Shown here piece by piece: positions 44,986-56,376 of a stretch of DNA of 64,000 bases (its first letter is position 1; each line of letters starts with the position of its first letter). The stretch is from Notolepis coatsorum. Taxonomy: Eukaryota > Chordata > Actinopteri > Aulopiformes > Paralepididae. The translations under genes and the position numbers were made by a program. The notes under the pieces are model-generated. The model saw only the letters and a list, made by a program, of their open reading frames with translations, ran no database searches and was not told where the DNA came from. The stretch is taken from NCBI GenBank assembly GCA_963971535.1, contig OZ020598.1:99693674-99757673 (forward strand), read 5' to 3'.

Positions 44986-45700
44986 TTAACTCATTCCCCG
45001 CCAACAACGTTTATATACGTGATTGGCCGACAACCATTGAACGCCAACCACATGTATATATACGTTATTTGATCCGTTTTCGTTTAAAAAAGAATTTATA
45101 TTCTATTCAATAGTCACAGACCTGTATGTTGCCGTTAAAAGGCATACTGGGACCCCGAGGGTGCAGTACCGGCCAGATCCTGCCTGGTGGCAGTATCGAG
45201 AGTGCAGTAAACCCTGTTCCAGATCCTGTGTTACACTCAAATGTCTCCGGGCGCTATATTTAGACGGAGCCGAGTGAATCGCTTCATCCGACCACTTCGA
45301 AACGCATCTGGCACACTCGATCCATAAGTTGTGCCAAATTATGTCCGGGACCAGATGGACACCAATACTGGAAATCGATCAGACAATTGGAATATTCTTT
45401 TTGGAATACCCCCAACCAGAGGTAAGGACTATCTGACATCAATTTCAGCTTGACTCAACAATGTTTTCATATCGATCCAGCTGATCGGCTTCTGTAGTGT
45501 TCAACATGAATGCCGTTACTTCCTAAACTATACTTATATTCACCACGGGATAACGCATGAATGTATGCATGAAATTTTGTTCTCTTTTTTGCATGTTCGA
45601 CGGAAGAAAGTCAGTGTCAAATGACTATAGTATTGTCTCCATAGCTATAATATAGAATATAAATATAGCTCTACAAACAAGGTGACGCACTCCTATATTT
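44986..45700. mobile_element. piggyBac-like element, left TTAA end
   Basis: TTAACTCATTCCCCGCC at 44986 resembles the TTAACACATTGAGTGCC class. The interior lacks a transposase. The right end is not certain; LINE sequence begins by about 45733. Confidence 0.45.
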
Positions 45701-45732
45701 AAAGCGCTGCATAGCTAATTGACAACCATATA

Positions 45733-46472
45733 GGTCAACACTGATGAACATCGTCTGCGGAGTACCGCAAGGGTCAATTTTGGGTCCGATACTGTTTTTA
45801 TTATACATTAATGACATATGTAGAGTATCATCAATCATGAAATTCATTCTTTTTGCAGATTACACTAATATCATTTGTTCAGGGCAAAAATTGCAGGATC
45901 TTTTGCAGGTGATCACACAGGAGTTGATCAAGTTAAAAAAGAAATTGATGAGAATAAATTGTCGTTGAATTTGAGTAAAACTAAATTAATGTTATTTGGA
46001 AAGCGCAATAGTGTCATAACAGTGAAAATTATGATAGACAATGTATGTATTGAAAGAGTAGAACAAACCACATTCCTGGGTGTGATCATATACGACAGGA
46101 TAAGCTGGAAACCCCACATCAGTCAGGTAAAATCCAAGATGGCCAAAAGTGTGGGGATTATACCGATCCAAGGATTTTGTCAACCAAATGTCACTTCTCA
46201 TCCTCTACCATGCACTTGTAGTCCCATATTTAAACTATTGTCTGGAAGTATGGGGTAATTCTTATCGTTCCAATATATCACCTCTTTATATACTGCAAAA
46301 AAAGGCCATTAGGATTGTGTACAATGCTAAATACAACCAACACTCTACCCCATTGTTTTTACAAGCATCAGTTTTTAAATCATGGGACTTGATCAAACTT
46401 AGAACTGCTGAAATCATGTTCAAAGCTTCACATAACTCTTCCAACCCCCATCCAATATCGGTTCACTGATAT
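45733..46472 (+). mobile_element. LINE ORF2 fragment (reverse transcriptase core)
   Basis: CGVPQGSILGPILFLLYIND and FILFADYTN (the catalytic FADD box is FADY here), then NKLSLNLSKTKLMLFG and KAIRIVYNAKYNQHSTPLFL, in three frames that overlap, so frame changes have broken it. It ends where a long inverted-repeat element begins. The LINE resumes at 56377. Confidence 0.9.
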
Positions 46473-46547
46473 CCCTTTTACACCGGCCAGGCTCCGTGCT
46501 GGAGCCGGTTCCCGAACGTAATCTCGCACCGGCCGGCGCGTTCAGAC

Positions 46548-46709
46548 TGTAACATACTGTGTGTTATCTCACTACACCACACTAACACAGTGATGTGATT
46601 CGCTTTCTGCATCCGTCCAACGGAGTTGCCGTAGGTCGTGACTGTCAACCAGAAATAAACTACACGTCTACAAGCTAAGTCGTGTCCGTGTCTGCTCGAG
46701 TACATTACA
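46548..46709 (+). repeat. 5' LTR of Ty3/gypsy element, 162 bp
   Basis: TGTAACATACTG to GTACATTACA, preceded by CAGAC (46543-46547), which recurs after the 3' LTR. AGAAATAAAC lies inside. It is followed directly by TGGTGTCAGAAGC, a primer-binding site complementary to a tRNA-Leu-type 3' end. Confidence 0.92.
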
Positions 46710-46741
46710 TGGTGTCAGAAGCAAAAATTAAATAAGAGAAA

Positions 46742-47309
46742 ATGGCATACTCGCACTTTGAACAACCCAAGATCGACTGGGAGGCTCCTGATTTGTATCA
46801 GGAGTTTGGGAGATTCAGAAGTCACGTCGAGTTCGTCTTTGAGGGTCCGCTCTCGGAGCTAACAGCTAAGAAGCGAGCCGGCTGGCTAGGTACGTGGGTC
46901 GGCAAGCAAGGCAGAGAAATATACAAGACGTTAGCCTGGGCTGAGGGCGAGAAAGCAGATCCGTCTAAAGTGCTGGATAAGTTTGCCAGCTACATCAGGC
47001 CAAGAAAAAACAAGCGGATAGCCAGGCACCATTTCAGGCAAAGGAAGCAAGGACCAAGTGAAGGTTTCGACAACTTTATTAAGGATTTGAGACTCATTCT
47101 CATGGACTGTGAGTACCCCAACCCCGACGACATGCTGGTCGATGGAATCATTGCGGGAGTTCGAGAAAAACTGGTCCAAGAACAGCTATTAGATAAAGGG
47201 GAGGCGCTAACGCTACCTAAAGCTATAGAAATTCCCCAGCGGTTTGCATTGTCACAGAAACAGATACAAATCGTCAGAGAAGAGGATTCACAAGTCTCAG
47301 CAGTATCTG
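46742..47309 (+). pseudogene. Gypsy gag piece
   Basis: It starts MAYSHFEQPKIDW and contains RIARHHFRQRKQGPSEGFDN and LRLILMDCEYPN, a capsid-region pattern of retrotransposon gag (retrotrans_gag-like). It ends at the TTAA where the piggyBac-like element entered. Confidence 0.85.
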
Positions 47310-47949
47310 TTAACCCTTAGGAGTCACACTGGAGCTTTGAACCCGTCGGCGGACAACAAAAGAAATTCGAATCCCGCTTAAATACTCAAAAAGGACATCT
47401 TTTCAGAAATCGATAAAAATAGAAAAATTGCCATTTCTAGTGCTTTGACATGTAAGGTATAAGTCCCCCAACTTGCTAAACCTAATACGACTTGTAAATA
47501 CATTTAATTCTTGCTAGATGGTATGCTTGTAATAATCTCCATTTGCGATAAAAACTACATCTCGCGTCACATCCATGGACGCGCGCACACACCAAGGTGT
47601 TAATCACTGAGTGATCTAATATGCATATTCTTCAGCGCGAGAGGGGGGGTTGTGTTTCTCACTGTCTGTGATAATATAATCTGGTCCTGCAGTTCATTCA
47701 AGCGCGCATCACGGTTATTATTATTATTATCATTCTCTCTCGAGAATACACGGGACCCGACATTTAAAAGTAGTCTTATTATGCTTTTCATCCTCGCCCG
47801 TGTATATACCCACGTCGCGCTAAAACAACATAAACTACTGTATGGCAGACAGAGTGCGTGTGTGTACAGTTCATTCAAGCGCGCATCACGGTGATAACAG
47901 CTCTCTAGTCTAGAGTAGAGAGGTGGCCTGTTACTGTTCCGTGATTTTC

Positions 47950-48020
47950 ATTCTGCGCTTCAGCTCACCTGGCAGAGCAGCGGTCCTGCGGTCCGTTGTT
48001 GACGAGTTCGAATCCCATCA
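47950..48020 (+). other. tRNA-like fragment
   Basis: AGCTCACCTGGCAGAGC (A-box-like) and GAGTTCGAATCCC (B box) with suitable spacing, followed by a T run. The acceptor stem does not pair, so it is not a working tRNA gene. Confidence 0.5.
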
Positions 48021-48242
48021 ATTTTTTTTTAACGTGATTTTTTTTAAACGTGTATTCTACTTTCGCCGGTTAAGGTTAGGCATGGTTAAGGTTAAGGTTC
48101 TAGAATGTTCGATTATGATATCATACTGTGACATACTCCTCCTGTAGTGTGAAAAAACATGCATTCTCATAAATATTACGATCAAATCTATTTTGTACTT
48201 GATGATACATTTGAAATTGGTTTGGTTATGATCATGTTATTA

Positions 48243-48274
<32 letters not shown>

Positions 48275-48340
48275 CTAATTAATAATATAATTATTATAAA
48301 TGTCTCTCTCTGTATATATCTCTGTATCTCTTTCTTTCTT

Positions 48341-48392
<52 letters not shown>

Positions 48393-48559
48393 TACTATAC
48401 TATTATATATCTATATATATATATCTAAATGTCTAAACCTCTGTCTATCTAGTGTGTGTATACACCAGTATCACTGACTACCACGGCAAGCCTATAGAAA
48501 ATGATTCTATTTAATAATAATAATAATTATTATTATTATTATAAATGTCTCTCTCTCTG

Positions 48560-48604
<45 letters not shown>

Positions 48605-48670
48605 CTCTTTCTTATTACTATTATATATCTATCTAAATATCTAAACCTCTGTCTATCTAGTGTGTGTATA
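48243..48670. repeat. TG, CT and TTTC microsatellites in a tandem duplication
   Basis: (TG)n at 48243-48268, (CT)n at 48335-48391, (TTTC)n at 48563-48612. Both halves end with CTAAACCTCTGTCTATCTAG. Confidence 0.9.
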
Positions 48671-49072
48671 TGCATGGCATCAAATCAAAGTGTGTGTTGC
48701 CTGTATTGATCAGTCACACTATACCCCCATTCAGCTGTAATTGTTCCCTGCTGGGCCTTTGTTTCATGGTGTGAATTAGTCATTGAAATTAACATTGACA
48801 TCACATTGAATTCTGGGAAGGAGTGTAGTTCCCTTATCATTAGCTGAATTCACTGAATTCTCTTCAGAGGCTCCTGCTGCAAATTGGTAATGACTGTACC
48901 AGAATGTTTGATAGGACATTGATTGAAAACTATCGTCTCAAATTTGACAATTGATGGCTTATTTTGAAGGTATGAATCTGTAATTTTATATTATGTAACA
49001 AAAAAAATGGGGAAATTCTCAGGAGGAGGAGCTATTTAGGTTAGACTCCTAAGGGTTAAGCCATAATACACA

Positions 49073-49666
49073 GTGCAAAACAAGAGAATGTACAATGAGG
49101 GACAGACAAAACCTGTGTATCAGAGGAAGGCTCCGGAAAACCAACAGGGAAACTGTGCGAGCTGTGGGAGGGACCCCCAGCACAAGTGGAACATGGGGAG
49201 GTGCCCAGCTAAAGGCTCAGAGTGTTCCTACTGTCACAAACCCAACCACTGGATGGCAGTGTGTCGCAGGCATGCAGTTAGCACTGTGAGTGTTGAGTCA
49301 GATCAGGATGACGAAATTCTGAACATAAATCTAGCACAGACAGATAACCCGGATAAGGATAAATGGACAGTAGACCTAAAAATACTGTCTCAGCAAGTGC
49401 CGTTTAGGATTGACACAGGCGCTAAGTGTAATACACTAATCGTAGACAGCTATCAGTCACTAATGCACTCAGGAGAGCTAAAACGCTCTAGTAGAGTACT
49501 CCGCTCGTATACCAATCATAAGATTAAGCCTGTAGCTGCAGTTGATCTACAGACGGCATACAAAAAGTGTGAAGTGAGCGCCGAATTTGAAATAGTAGAC
49601 ATAGCGCAGGAGAATGTGCTTAGTGGAGCTTCAGCAGAGGCTTTAGGCCTTATTGCTCGTATTGAC
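49073..49666 (+). pseudogene. Gypsy zinc knuckle and protease piece
   Basis: CSYCHKPNHWMAVC is a CCHC knuckle, and FRIDTGAKCNTLI is a retropepsin active-site motif. The piece ends at the hAT insertion. Confidence 0.88.
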
Positions 49667-51016
49667 CAGTGTTGTGCTAGTTACTGAAAAATAGTAACTC
49701 AGTTACTTTACTAGTTACTTCATTTCAAAGTAACTTCGTTACTGTACTAGTTACTTACACCCAAAAGTAATGAGTTACTGTGAAAAGTAACTATTTAGTT
49801 ATTTAAAAAAAAATAAAAAAAATAAATTGCTCAAGTCCCATGCCCCATAATACTCAAAATCGGTTGATCAACTTGACAGTTTCCATTCACATCACCGAAC
49901 TCTGCTAAGCAATGTGGTCTAGAGCGTTTCATTATATATTCCCTCCCCGCTGTATGTATATTTCTCTCCCACCCACCCACCCCCTCCTAATGTACAGTCC
50001 CCTCCCCATCATATGTATATACTCTGTCAGGATCTAGGGGTAACAGTACTGTATATTTGAATACCGCTTATGTCACAAATGTATCAGTACTAAATACCTA
50101 TATGTCCCTATGCCATAAATGTCATGTATGTTGTGTATGTCATAAATGTCTATATGAATTGAAAATGGGGGACCCTGATGGAAACAAGACAAACGTCTTT
50201 CTCAGGTCTGCATCCCCTTAACAATTGTATGTATTGAGCCGTACTGTATTGTACCCATTCTGCAATCTGTTAAATAAAGTTTTCATTCATTCATTCATTC
50301 ATCCATTCATTAATTCATTCATAACCATCTTGCAGCGTTGTTATCAAAGCATTGCAACGTTAGAATAGTTAGGATATCAATTGTGCATGAAAGGACTATA
50401 TTTATATTGTTTGATTAGTATTATGAGATTCCCTGGCAGATTTCGTACAGTCAAAATCCGTTGATCTTGAGTTTCAGTGAACACATTGCACTCACCGTCA
50501 CCAGTCTGCGGTGGTCGAGATGTAACGTTAGTCCAGTTGACTCCAGCAGCCCTTCAAACATGTTCTTTATCTCGTTTCCATGTTGTATATTAATTATCTC
50601 TCCAAGTAGTTGCTAAATGGTTTGTTAGTTCGTTATTATTACTGCGTTCTTATTATGTAGATTCATAGCGAGCGTCTTCTTGTTGTTTACTGTAGAGAGC
50701 GCCTATTTCTTTCAGAACGTCAGTGGCCAATCAGAAGTGCGAAACCAGAATGAGGCTACGGAAAGAAATAATAATAATAATAATACTTCGTTTTATATAG
50801 CGCCTTTCAGTCTACAGTAAACAAAACAAACGCAGGCGAAATAAGGACGCTCGCTATGAATCTACATAAAAAGAACGCAGTAACGAACTAACAAACCATT
50901 CAGTAACGTAAGTAGCGTTACTGAATTTCAAAAGTAATGCGTTAGAGTACTAGTTGCGCAAAAAGTAACTTTGTTTCTGTAACGCGTTACTTTGTAACGC
51001 GTTAGTCCCAACACTG
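49667..51016. mobile_element. hAT element inside the gypsy pol, 1350 bp
   Basis: Ends CAGTGTTGTGCTAGTTACT and AGTCCCAACACTG, and many AGTAACT/GTTACTTT subterminal motifs. The 8-bp flanks GTATTGAC (49659-49666) and GTCTTGAC (51017-51024) differ at one site. No transposase. It contains a LINE 3' end at about 49935-50322. Confidence 0.9.
49935..50322 (+). mobile_element. LINE 3' end nested in the hAT
   Basis: C-rich unit (CCACCCACCCACCCCCTCC) as at 21840, then the common 3' UTR and an (ATTC)n tail at 50284-50310. Same tail variant as 37779. Confidence 0.88.
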
Positions 51017-51024
51017 GTCTTGAC

Positions 51025-51472
51025 TCACTTCGAAGCAGTGTAGCCACCACAACACAAAGCATACCAGCTGGTCTGGATGAATTTCCAGAGCTACAACGTA
51101 CCACAGGCACCCTGCCAGGGAAATACACCATCAAACTGGATGAAGATGCAAAGGGTGTGGTCCACGCTGTCCGTCGACAGCCAGCTGCGCTCAGAGAAAA
51201 GATAGTAGAAAAGCTACATGAGATGGAGAAAGATGGTTTCATCACCAAAGTTGAACAGCCCACAGAATGGGTTAGCTCTATGGTAGCCGTAGTCCGTAAC
51301 GGCAAGATAATAATCTGCATAGATCCAAGTGATTTAAATCAGGTCATAAAAAGGGAACACCACCCAATGCGCACAGTAGAGGAGGTAGTTTCAAGAATAC
51401 CTAATGCTAAAGTATTCTCAGTGTTAGATGCTAAATCCGGATTTTTGCAGATAGAGCTGGATGAAGCCTCAT
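51025..51472 (+). pseudogene. Gypsy reverse transcriptase, first piece
   Basis: MEKDGFITKVEQPTEWVSS and VFSVLDAKSGFLQIELDE are characteristic of Ty3/gypsy reverse transcriptase. It stops at the retroposed insertion. Confidence 0.88.
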
Positions 51473-51972
51473 CCTTTCTAAAAAAAAATTATTTTTTTTT
51501 ATCATTTTTTTTTTATTATTACTTAACATGAAAACAAGACAACACAATACAATAACCATAATAACAATACACAGAACTTCACAGGGAGATAACAGAACAA
51601 TAATAATAAAAGAAATAACAATTTATAAAAACAGAGTACAACATTTTAAATTTTAAAGGGGTACTATCTTACAATTGGCCTTTCCCAGTATTCAGTACCG
51701 TTTCCCGGCCGTGTGGCTCTATATCAATAAGACTTATGTCTCTAATTCTCATATTGGCGCACTCTTCCAATTCCCCTCACAACCCTCACCCTCACCAAAC
51801 TGAGTCATCTCAAAACGTGCATATCAGTGATGTCAGAGATTTCCAGCTGCATAACAATGTGGCAATTGTCACCAGGCCACACAGTGGTTGGAGCCCAGCC
51901 TCAAAACGGCTTAAGATCCTGAGGTAGAAAAACGCTGCCCCTGAGTACCCGACCAGAAATACACCTTTCTAA
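51473..51972 (-). mobile_element. Retroposed insertion with CCTTTCTAA duplication
   Basis: A 9-bp duplication (51473-51481, 51964-51972) flanks about 480 bp that begin with a T- and A-rich run, i.e. a poly(A)-type tail of a minus-strand insertion. No coding part recognised; a 5'-truncated LINE or other retroposon is likely. Confidence 0.75.
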
Positions 51973-52757
51973 CAACCTTTAATACTCTGATAGGAAGGTT
52001 TAGATGGCTGAGACTCCCATTCGGGATAAAATGCGCCGCAGAAATCTTCCAGCGCATCATGGATGAGATGCTTGAGGGCATAGCTGGAGCAATAAGTGTC
52101 ATGGATGATATCCTAATAGCAGCCCCCACAGTCCAGGAGCACGATGCAATCCTCCGCAGAGTGGCGGAAAGAGCTACAAGCTCCAATCTGAGACTCAACT
52201 TCCACAAACATCACATCCGCCAAGCATCAGTGCCATATGTGGGACATCTGATAACAGCTGCTGGTCTACAGCCAGACCCCGCAAAAGTGGAAGCGGTTTG
52301 TTACATGACGCCACCGACAGACAAAGAAGGTGTCAAACGCTTTGTGGGCTTTGTAACGTATTTGTCAAAGTTCATACCGAACCTCAGTGAAGTGGATGCC
52401 CCGCTGCGTCAGCTTCTCAAAAATTACGTGGAGTTTGCATGGCAGCCAGCTCAGCAGCAAGCCTTTGACAGGCTCAGGGAGTTGTGCACGCATCCTCCAG
52501 TGCTGAAGTTTTTTGATCCTGCGAAGCCTGTTGAAATACACAGTGATGCAAGCAGCAGTGGATTAGGAGCTGTCCTACTCCAGGATGGTCATCCCATAGC
52601 ATTCTCCTCGAGGTCACTGACTGATGCAGAGACGCGTTATGCGCAAATTGAGAAGGAGATGCTCTCCATTGTGCACGCATGCATCAAGTTTCACAACTAC
52701 ATATTTGGAGCACATGTCACAGTGTACAATGACCACAAGCCACTCGAAGATATTTAA
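51973..52757 (+). pseudogene. Gypsy reverse transcriptase and RNase H, second piece
   Basis: ISVMDDILIAAPT is the catalytic box, then GVKRFVGFVTYLSKFIPNLS and the RNase H start EIHSDASSSGLGAVLLQ. Part of the broken element. Confidence 0.88.
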
Positions 52758-53055
52758 AAAAAAAATCACTGCTGGCCACTCCCATGTGCATCCAGAGAAT
52801 GCATGTCTCGCTGCAGTGGTACGACTTGACAATCAAGTACAGAAGAGGGAAAGACATGGAGTTGCCCGACACACTATCCAGAGCACAGCTCCCAGAGAGC
52901 ACAGCTGAGTTAAGCGGACTAGAGTGTGTGTCTCCATGCTCAACTATGTTGCAGTAAGTGACCAGAAGTACACAGAGCTGCAAGACAGCACAAAAGAAGA
53001 ACTAATCGTTCTCCAGTAAACAATTCACCACGGCTGGCCTGAGCACAGACGGGAA

Positions 53056-54288
53056 GTGCCCATTCATGTTCAGCCATATTGGGACTCAAGAAGTCAGCTG
53101 GTGCTGTCTGATGGAATCATCTATAAAGGACTGTGTATAGTGGTGCCCCCCACCATGCGTGAGCACATGCGAAAGCTCATACACCAGTCTCACCTAGGCA
53201 TGGTGAAAAGCAAACAGCGGGCACGTGAAGTGCTATACTGGCCAGGCATGAGTGCAGAAATTGAAGAAATGGTCAGAAACTGTAGCAAGTGTGCAGACTT
53301 TCAAAACAAGCTGCCCAGACAACCCCTCAAACCAACTGAAACACCAGAGCTGCCATTTGAAGAGGTAGCATCAGATCTGTTCGAGTTCGAAGGCAAGCAG
53401 TACATCCTACTTGTGGATTACTACTCAAAATTCATTGAAGTAGATGTACTGAAAGACATGCGAAACCGCACCACAATAGAGACTCTGAAAGCTCAGTTCT
53501 GCAGACATGGCATCCCTGCCACTCTTCGCACAGACAACAGTCCACAATACTCCTCAGAGGAATTTAAGGACTTCTGCAAGAGCTATGGAATATCACACAA
53601 AACATCTTCACCACACACGCCACACTCAAATGGTGAAGCAGAGCGGGCAGTGCAAACTGTGGAGAGGCTTTGGTGCAAGGCACCAGACAAACACCTTGCG
53701 CTGATGGATTACAGGACAACTCCACTAGAGACAGTAGGATTGTCGCCAGCTCAGCTACTCATGGGCAGGAGGCCACGTGATAAGCTGCCTGCTGCTCGTG
53801 AGCTACTTGCACCAAGAGGATATGACCCCCACAAAGTCAAGCGTCTGCTGGACACGAGCAAAGACATTCAAAAGTACTACTACGACCAAAAGAGAGCAGG
53901 CAATTCTCGTGTTGCTCTTCAGCCTGGGGATGAGGTTAGGATGCAGCCGCATCCTGGCAACAACAAGTGGTCCCCTGGAGTAATAGTGAAACCCCACAGT
54001 GCTCCGCGCTCCTATGTTGTGGACTGTGGAGATAGAGAGTACCGCCGCAACAGTCAACATCTTCGCATGAGCACTCCAGCCGCTAACCATCCTCGCCGCT
54101 GGGTACAGGAAGAACCGTGGACTGAAACATTAGGCCCACCCGCCGAGGAGTTACAACCTCCAGCTCTTCCTAGAATACCCCACTCCCCACCCAAACCGCC
54201 TCCGAGCCCCACCCGAGCCCAGCCACCTGGACTGAATGTTACTAGGTGGGGCAGAGTTGTTAAACCTCCAGATAGACTCAATCTTTAA
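53056..54288 (+). pseudogene. Gypsy integrase, long open piece (410 residues)
   Basis: HHCC zinc-binding region (HQSHLGMVKSKQ...CSKCADFQ), DDE core with LLVDYYSKFIEVD, LRTDNSPQYSSEEF and HSNGEAERAVQTVE, then a C-terminal SH3-like region and a proline-rich tail. The frame itself is open, but it belongs to a broken element. A host-derived integrase gene (GIN/KRBA2-like) was considered and rejected because LTRs and the other retroelement parts surround it. Confidence 0.9.
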
Positions 54289-54586
54289 GTGAATTATGCC
54301 ATGGACTGAATCTATAAGTGACTGTTCTGTTTGCACTTTAAGTACACTCATTTCAGGTTATTGGCAAAGTCATTAGCTAAAGTAAAGTTCTCACAGTGAC
54401 TGTTATTTCGGTAATTGTTATAGTCATTATAGTACTACAGTTGGATAGTCGGTTTCTAGTTAAAGTCTGATTATCTAGTTAGTGTGAAATAATTTAAAAT
54501 AACAAACAAGCAGTTTTGATTTAAAAGTTTGGTGTGGAAATTCATGCATGTGTTATTGTGTATTGTTTTTGCTAAAAGAAGGGAGA

Positions 54587-54754
54587 TGTAACATACTGTG
54601 TGTTATCTCACTACACCACACTAACACACTGATGTGATTCGCTTTCTGCATCCGTCACGTCCCAACGGAGTTGCCGTAGGTTGTGACTTTCAACCAGAAA
54701 TAAACCACACGTCTACAAGCTAAGTTGTGTCCGTGTCTGCTCGAGTACATTACA
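54587..54754 (+). repeat. 3' LTR of Ty3/gypsy element, 168 bp
   Basis: TGTAACATACTG to GAGTACATTACA, preceded by the purine tract AAAAGAAGGGAGA and followed by CAGAC (54755-54759). By eye it differs from the 5' LTR at about five sites and one short indel. Confidence 0.92.
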
Positions 54755-54867
54755 CAGACCGGGATTAATTGGTTCAGAACGTGACACCGGAAAATAGTTG
54801 GTTTTTCCTCGCGAACCGTGACATCATCAGTGGGCGTGTCATAGTGGGCTGTGAAGACGAGTAGTAG

Positions 54868-55220
54868 CGAGTCAGCGCGAGAGCCAACACACAAAAGAAT
54901 ACACGCACACACACACTGTATACGTTTGAAATGAATCGTTCCAGCAAAGTAGGCTTCTATTATCCTAATTACTGTTTTAATGGGTATCACAGTAGTAAGT
55001 CCTACTGTAGAACATGACATATTAGCATGACATCTGATTTACTAATGCCAATAATAAACGACAACCGCAATTGGCACTTGAAAAGTGTAAATGATGGATT
55101 ACTCTGTCATAATTCATGGCAGCCCGTTTAGCTCAGGAGGTTAGTTTCCATGCCTGTGGAGTGAAAAGTCAAATCTTGGTAAATTCTTTTTTTTTGTAAC
55201 GTTAATTAATTTATACACTC
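54868..55220 (+). repeat. Left inner arm of the long inverted repeat
   Basis: Reverse complement of 55847-56218, pairing from CACACACTGTATACGTTTG through AACGTTAATTAATTTATACAC. Confidence 0.92.
55118..55182 (+). other. tRNA-like module in the left arm
   Basis: GGCAGCCCGTTTAGCTCAGG resembles a tRNA 5' half with A box. The B-box part (CAAATCTTGG) is weaker than in the right arm. Confidence 0.55.
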
Positions 55221-55245
55221 TGGTTAAAAGATAAGATATTCCTTT

Positions 55246-55279
<34 letters not shown>

Positions 55280-55846
55280 GATTGGATTTATATAGCGCTC
55301 TTCGTGACACCCCAGTGACCCCAGAGCGCTTACAGAGTCAATTATTCGTTCAAACACAGTCATACCGGTGGTGGTAAGCTACAATTGCAGCCAGAGCTGC
55401 CCTGAGGCAGACTCACGGAAGCGTGGCGAATAATTATCGCCTACATTCACATTTACATTTAGTCATTTAGCTGACGCTTTTATCCAAAGTGACTTACAAG
55501 TTCTGTACGACAAGACCACCACCAACATTCTTTCACATGCATACACATTCATACGAGGCAAGTAGGTTAAGTGTCTTGCCCAAGGACACAACGGCAGTGG
55601 GATGGACACATGGGCTTGAGCGGGATTCGAACCACCAACCCTTTGATCATATTGATCCCCTTGGGGAAATTCAGGCATCATAGCAGCATGGGGGGGGGGG
55701 GGGTACAGGTAGTAAAAACTACACAAGCAGTGTAAACAAATAAATCAATATAATTTACTATCTAACTAACTGAAATATACAGTATCACAGTATTCACATA
55801 AGGTGCAGTATGCATAAGGTAGTGTTATTGTCCTTTTTGGGACACC
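55221..55846 (-). repeat. Loop of the inverted repeat, filled with retroposon pieces
   Basis: (AAT)n and GGATTTATATAGCGCTCTTC at 55248-55310, a fish retroposon 3' end on the minus strand. CCAGAGCTGCCCTGAGGCAG at about 55392. A SINE (55445-55655). A G run at 55690-55703. Confidence 0.65.
55445..55655 (-). mobile_element. tRNA-type SINE with L2-like tail, minus strand
   Basis: On the minus strand: GGTTGGTGGTTCGAATCCCG (B box), then GTGTCCTTGGGCAAGACACTT, and the tail GTAAGTCACTTTGGATAAAAG, common to fish SINEs that use L2-type machinery. Confidence 0.75.
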
Positions 55847-56218
55847 AGTGTATAAATTAATTAACGTTACAATTTTTTTTTTAAATAGTTACCAAGATTC
55901 AAACTCAGGACCTTTTGCTCCACAGGCAGGGAAACTAACCTAACCTGCTGAGCTAAACAGGCTGCCATGAATTGTGACTGACTAATCCATTATTTATACT
56001 TTTCAAGTGCCAATTGCGGTTGTCGTTTATTATTGGCATTAGTCAATCAGATGTCATGCTAATATGTCATGTTCTACAGTAGGACTTACTACTGTGATAC
56101 CCATTAAAACAGTCATTAGAATAATAGAAGCCTACTTTGCTGGAACGATACATTTCAAACGTATACAGTGCGTGTGTGTGCTTTTGTGTGTGCTCGCGCG
56201 TTGAGGCTCGCTCTCCAC
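55847..56218 (-). repeat. Right inner arm of the long inverted repeat
   Basis: Pairs with 54868-55220. Contains the better preserved tRNA-like module. Confidence 0.92.
55890..55966 (-). other. tRNA-like module in the right arm
   Basis: On the minus strand GGCAGCCTGTTTAGCTCAGC (A box) and GAGTTTGAATCTTGG (B box), about 77 bp. The 3' end does not complete an acceptor stem, so it is tRNA-derived rather than a tRNA gene. Confidence 0.6.
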
Positions 56219-56376
56219 GCATTATTTCTACCTCCGCCTGGGTAACGCCTCCGTTGATGAATGTTGGTTCTGCTTAAATGGGTGTAAACGCGGGGTGGTT
56301 CGCCAGAGAGCACCAGGGTTCAGAGGGTTCAGAACGGAGCTGGAGCTTGAACCGGAGCCCGGGCGGTTTAAAAGCG

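Larger units (their letters stand above)
47310..49059. mobile_element. piggyBac-like element inside the gypsy gag
   Basis: TTAACCCTTAGGAGTC at the left and GACTCCTAAGGGTTAA at the right, exact 16-bp inverted ends including TTAA (47310-47313, 49056-49059). No transposase. It contains TG, CT and TTTC microsatellites, a duplicated block (48286-48460 and about 48528-48670) and a tRNA-like stretch at about 47950-48020. Confidence 0.88.
46548..54754 (+). mobile_element. Ty3/gypsy retrotransposon fossil with three insertions
   Basis: Order: LTR, primer site, gag (46742-47309), zinc knuckle and protease (49073-49666), reverse transcriptase (51025-51472 and 51973 on), RNase H (to about 52757), integrase (53056-54288), purine tract (54573-54586), LTR. 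Both LTRs are about 97% identical by eye and the CAGAC duplication is intact, so the insertion is fairly recent. Later arrivals split it at 47310 (piggyBac-like), 49667 (hAT) and 51482 (retroposed sequence), plus a few coding interruptions. It is broken. Confidence 0.92.
46473..56376. mobile_element. Long inverted-repeat (foldback-type) DNA element holding a Ty3/gypsy insertion
   Basis: The ends CCCTTTTACACCGGCCAGG and (reverse complement of the right end) CGCTTTTAAACCGCCCGGG match at 20 of 24 positions. Further in, 54868-55220 and 55847-56218 are reverse complements over about 350 bp at roughly 90% or better. The left arm carries the gypsy element 46548-54754. The element itself splits a LINE. 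No transposase and no certain target duplication, so the superfamily is open. Confidence 0.75.

Noticed and set aside
53056-54288. Domesticated integrase host gene
   Set aside because: The frame is open, but it sits between reverse transcriptase and a 3' LTR of the same element with matching duplication.
55890-55966. tRNA gene
   Set aside because: A and B boxes are present but the acceptor stem is not completed; treated as tRNA-derived. The same applies to 47950-48020 and 18925-18997.
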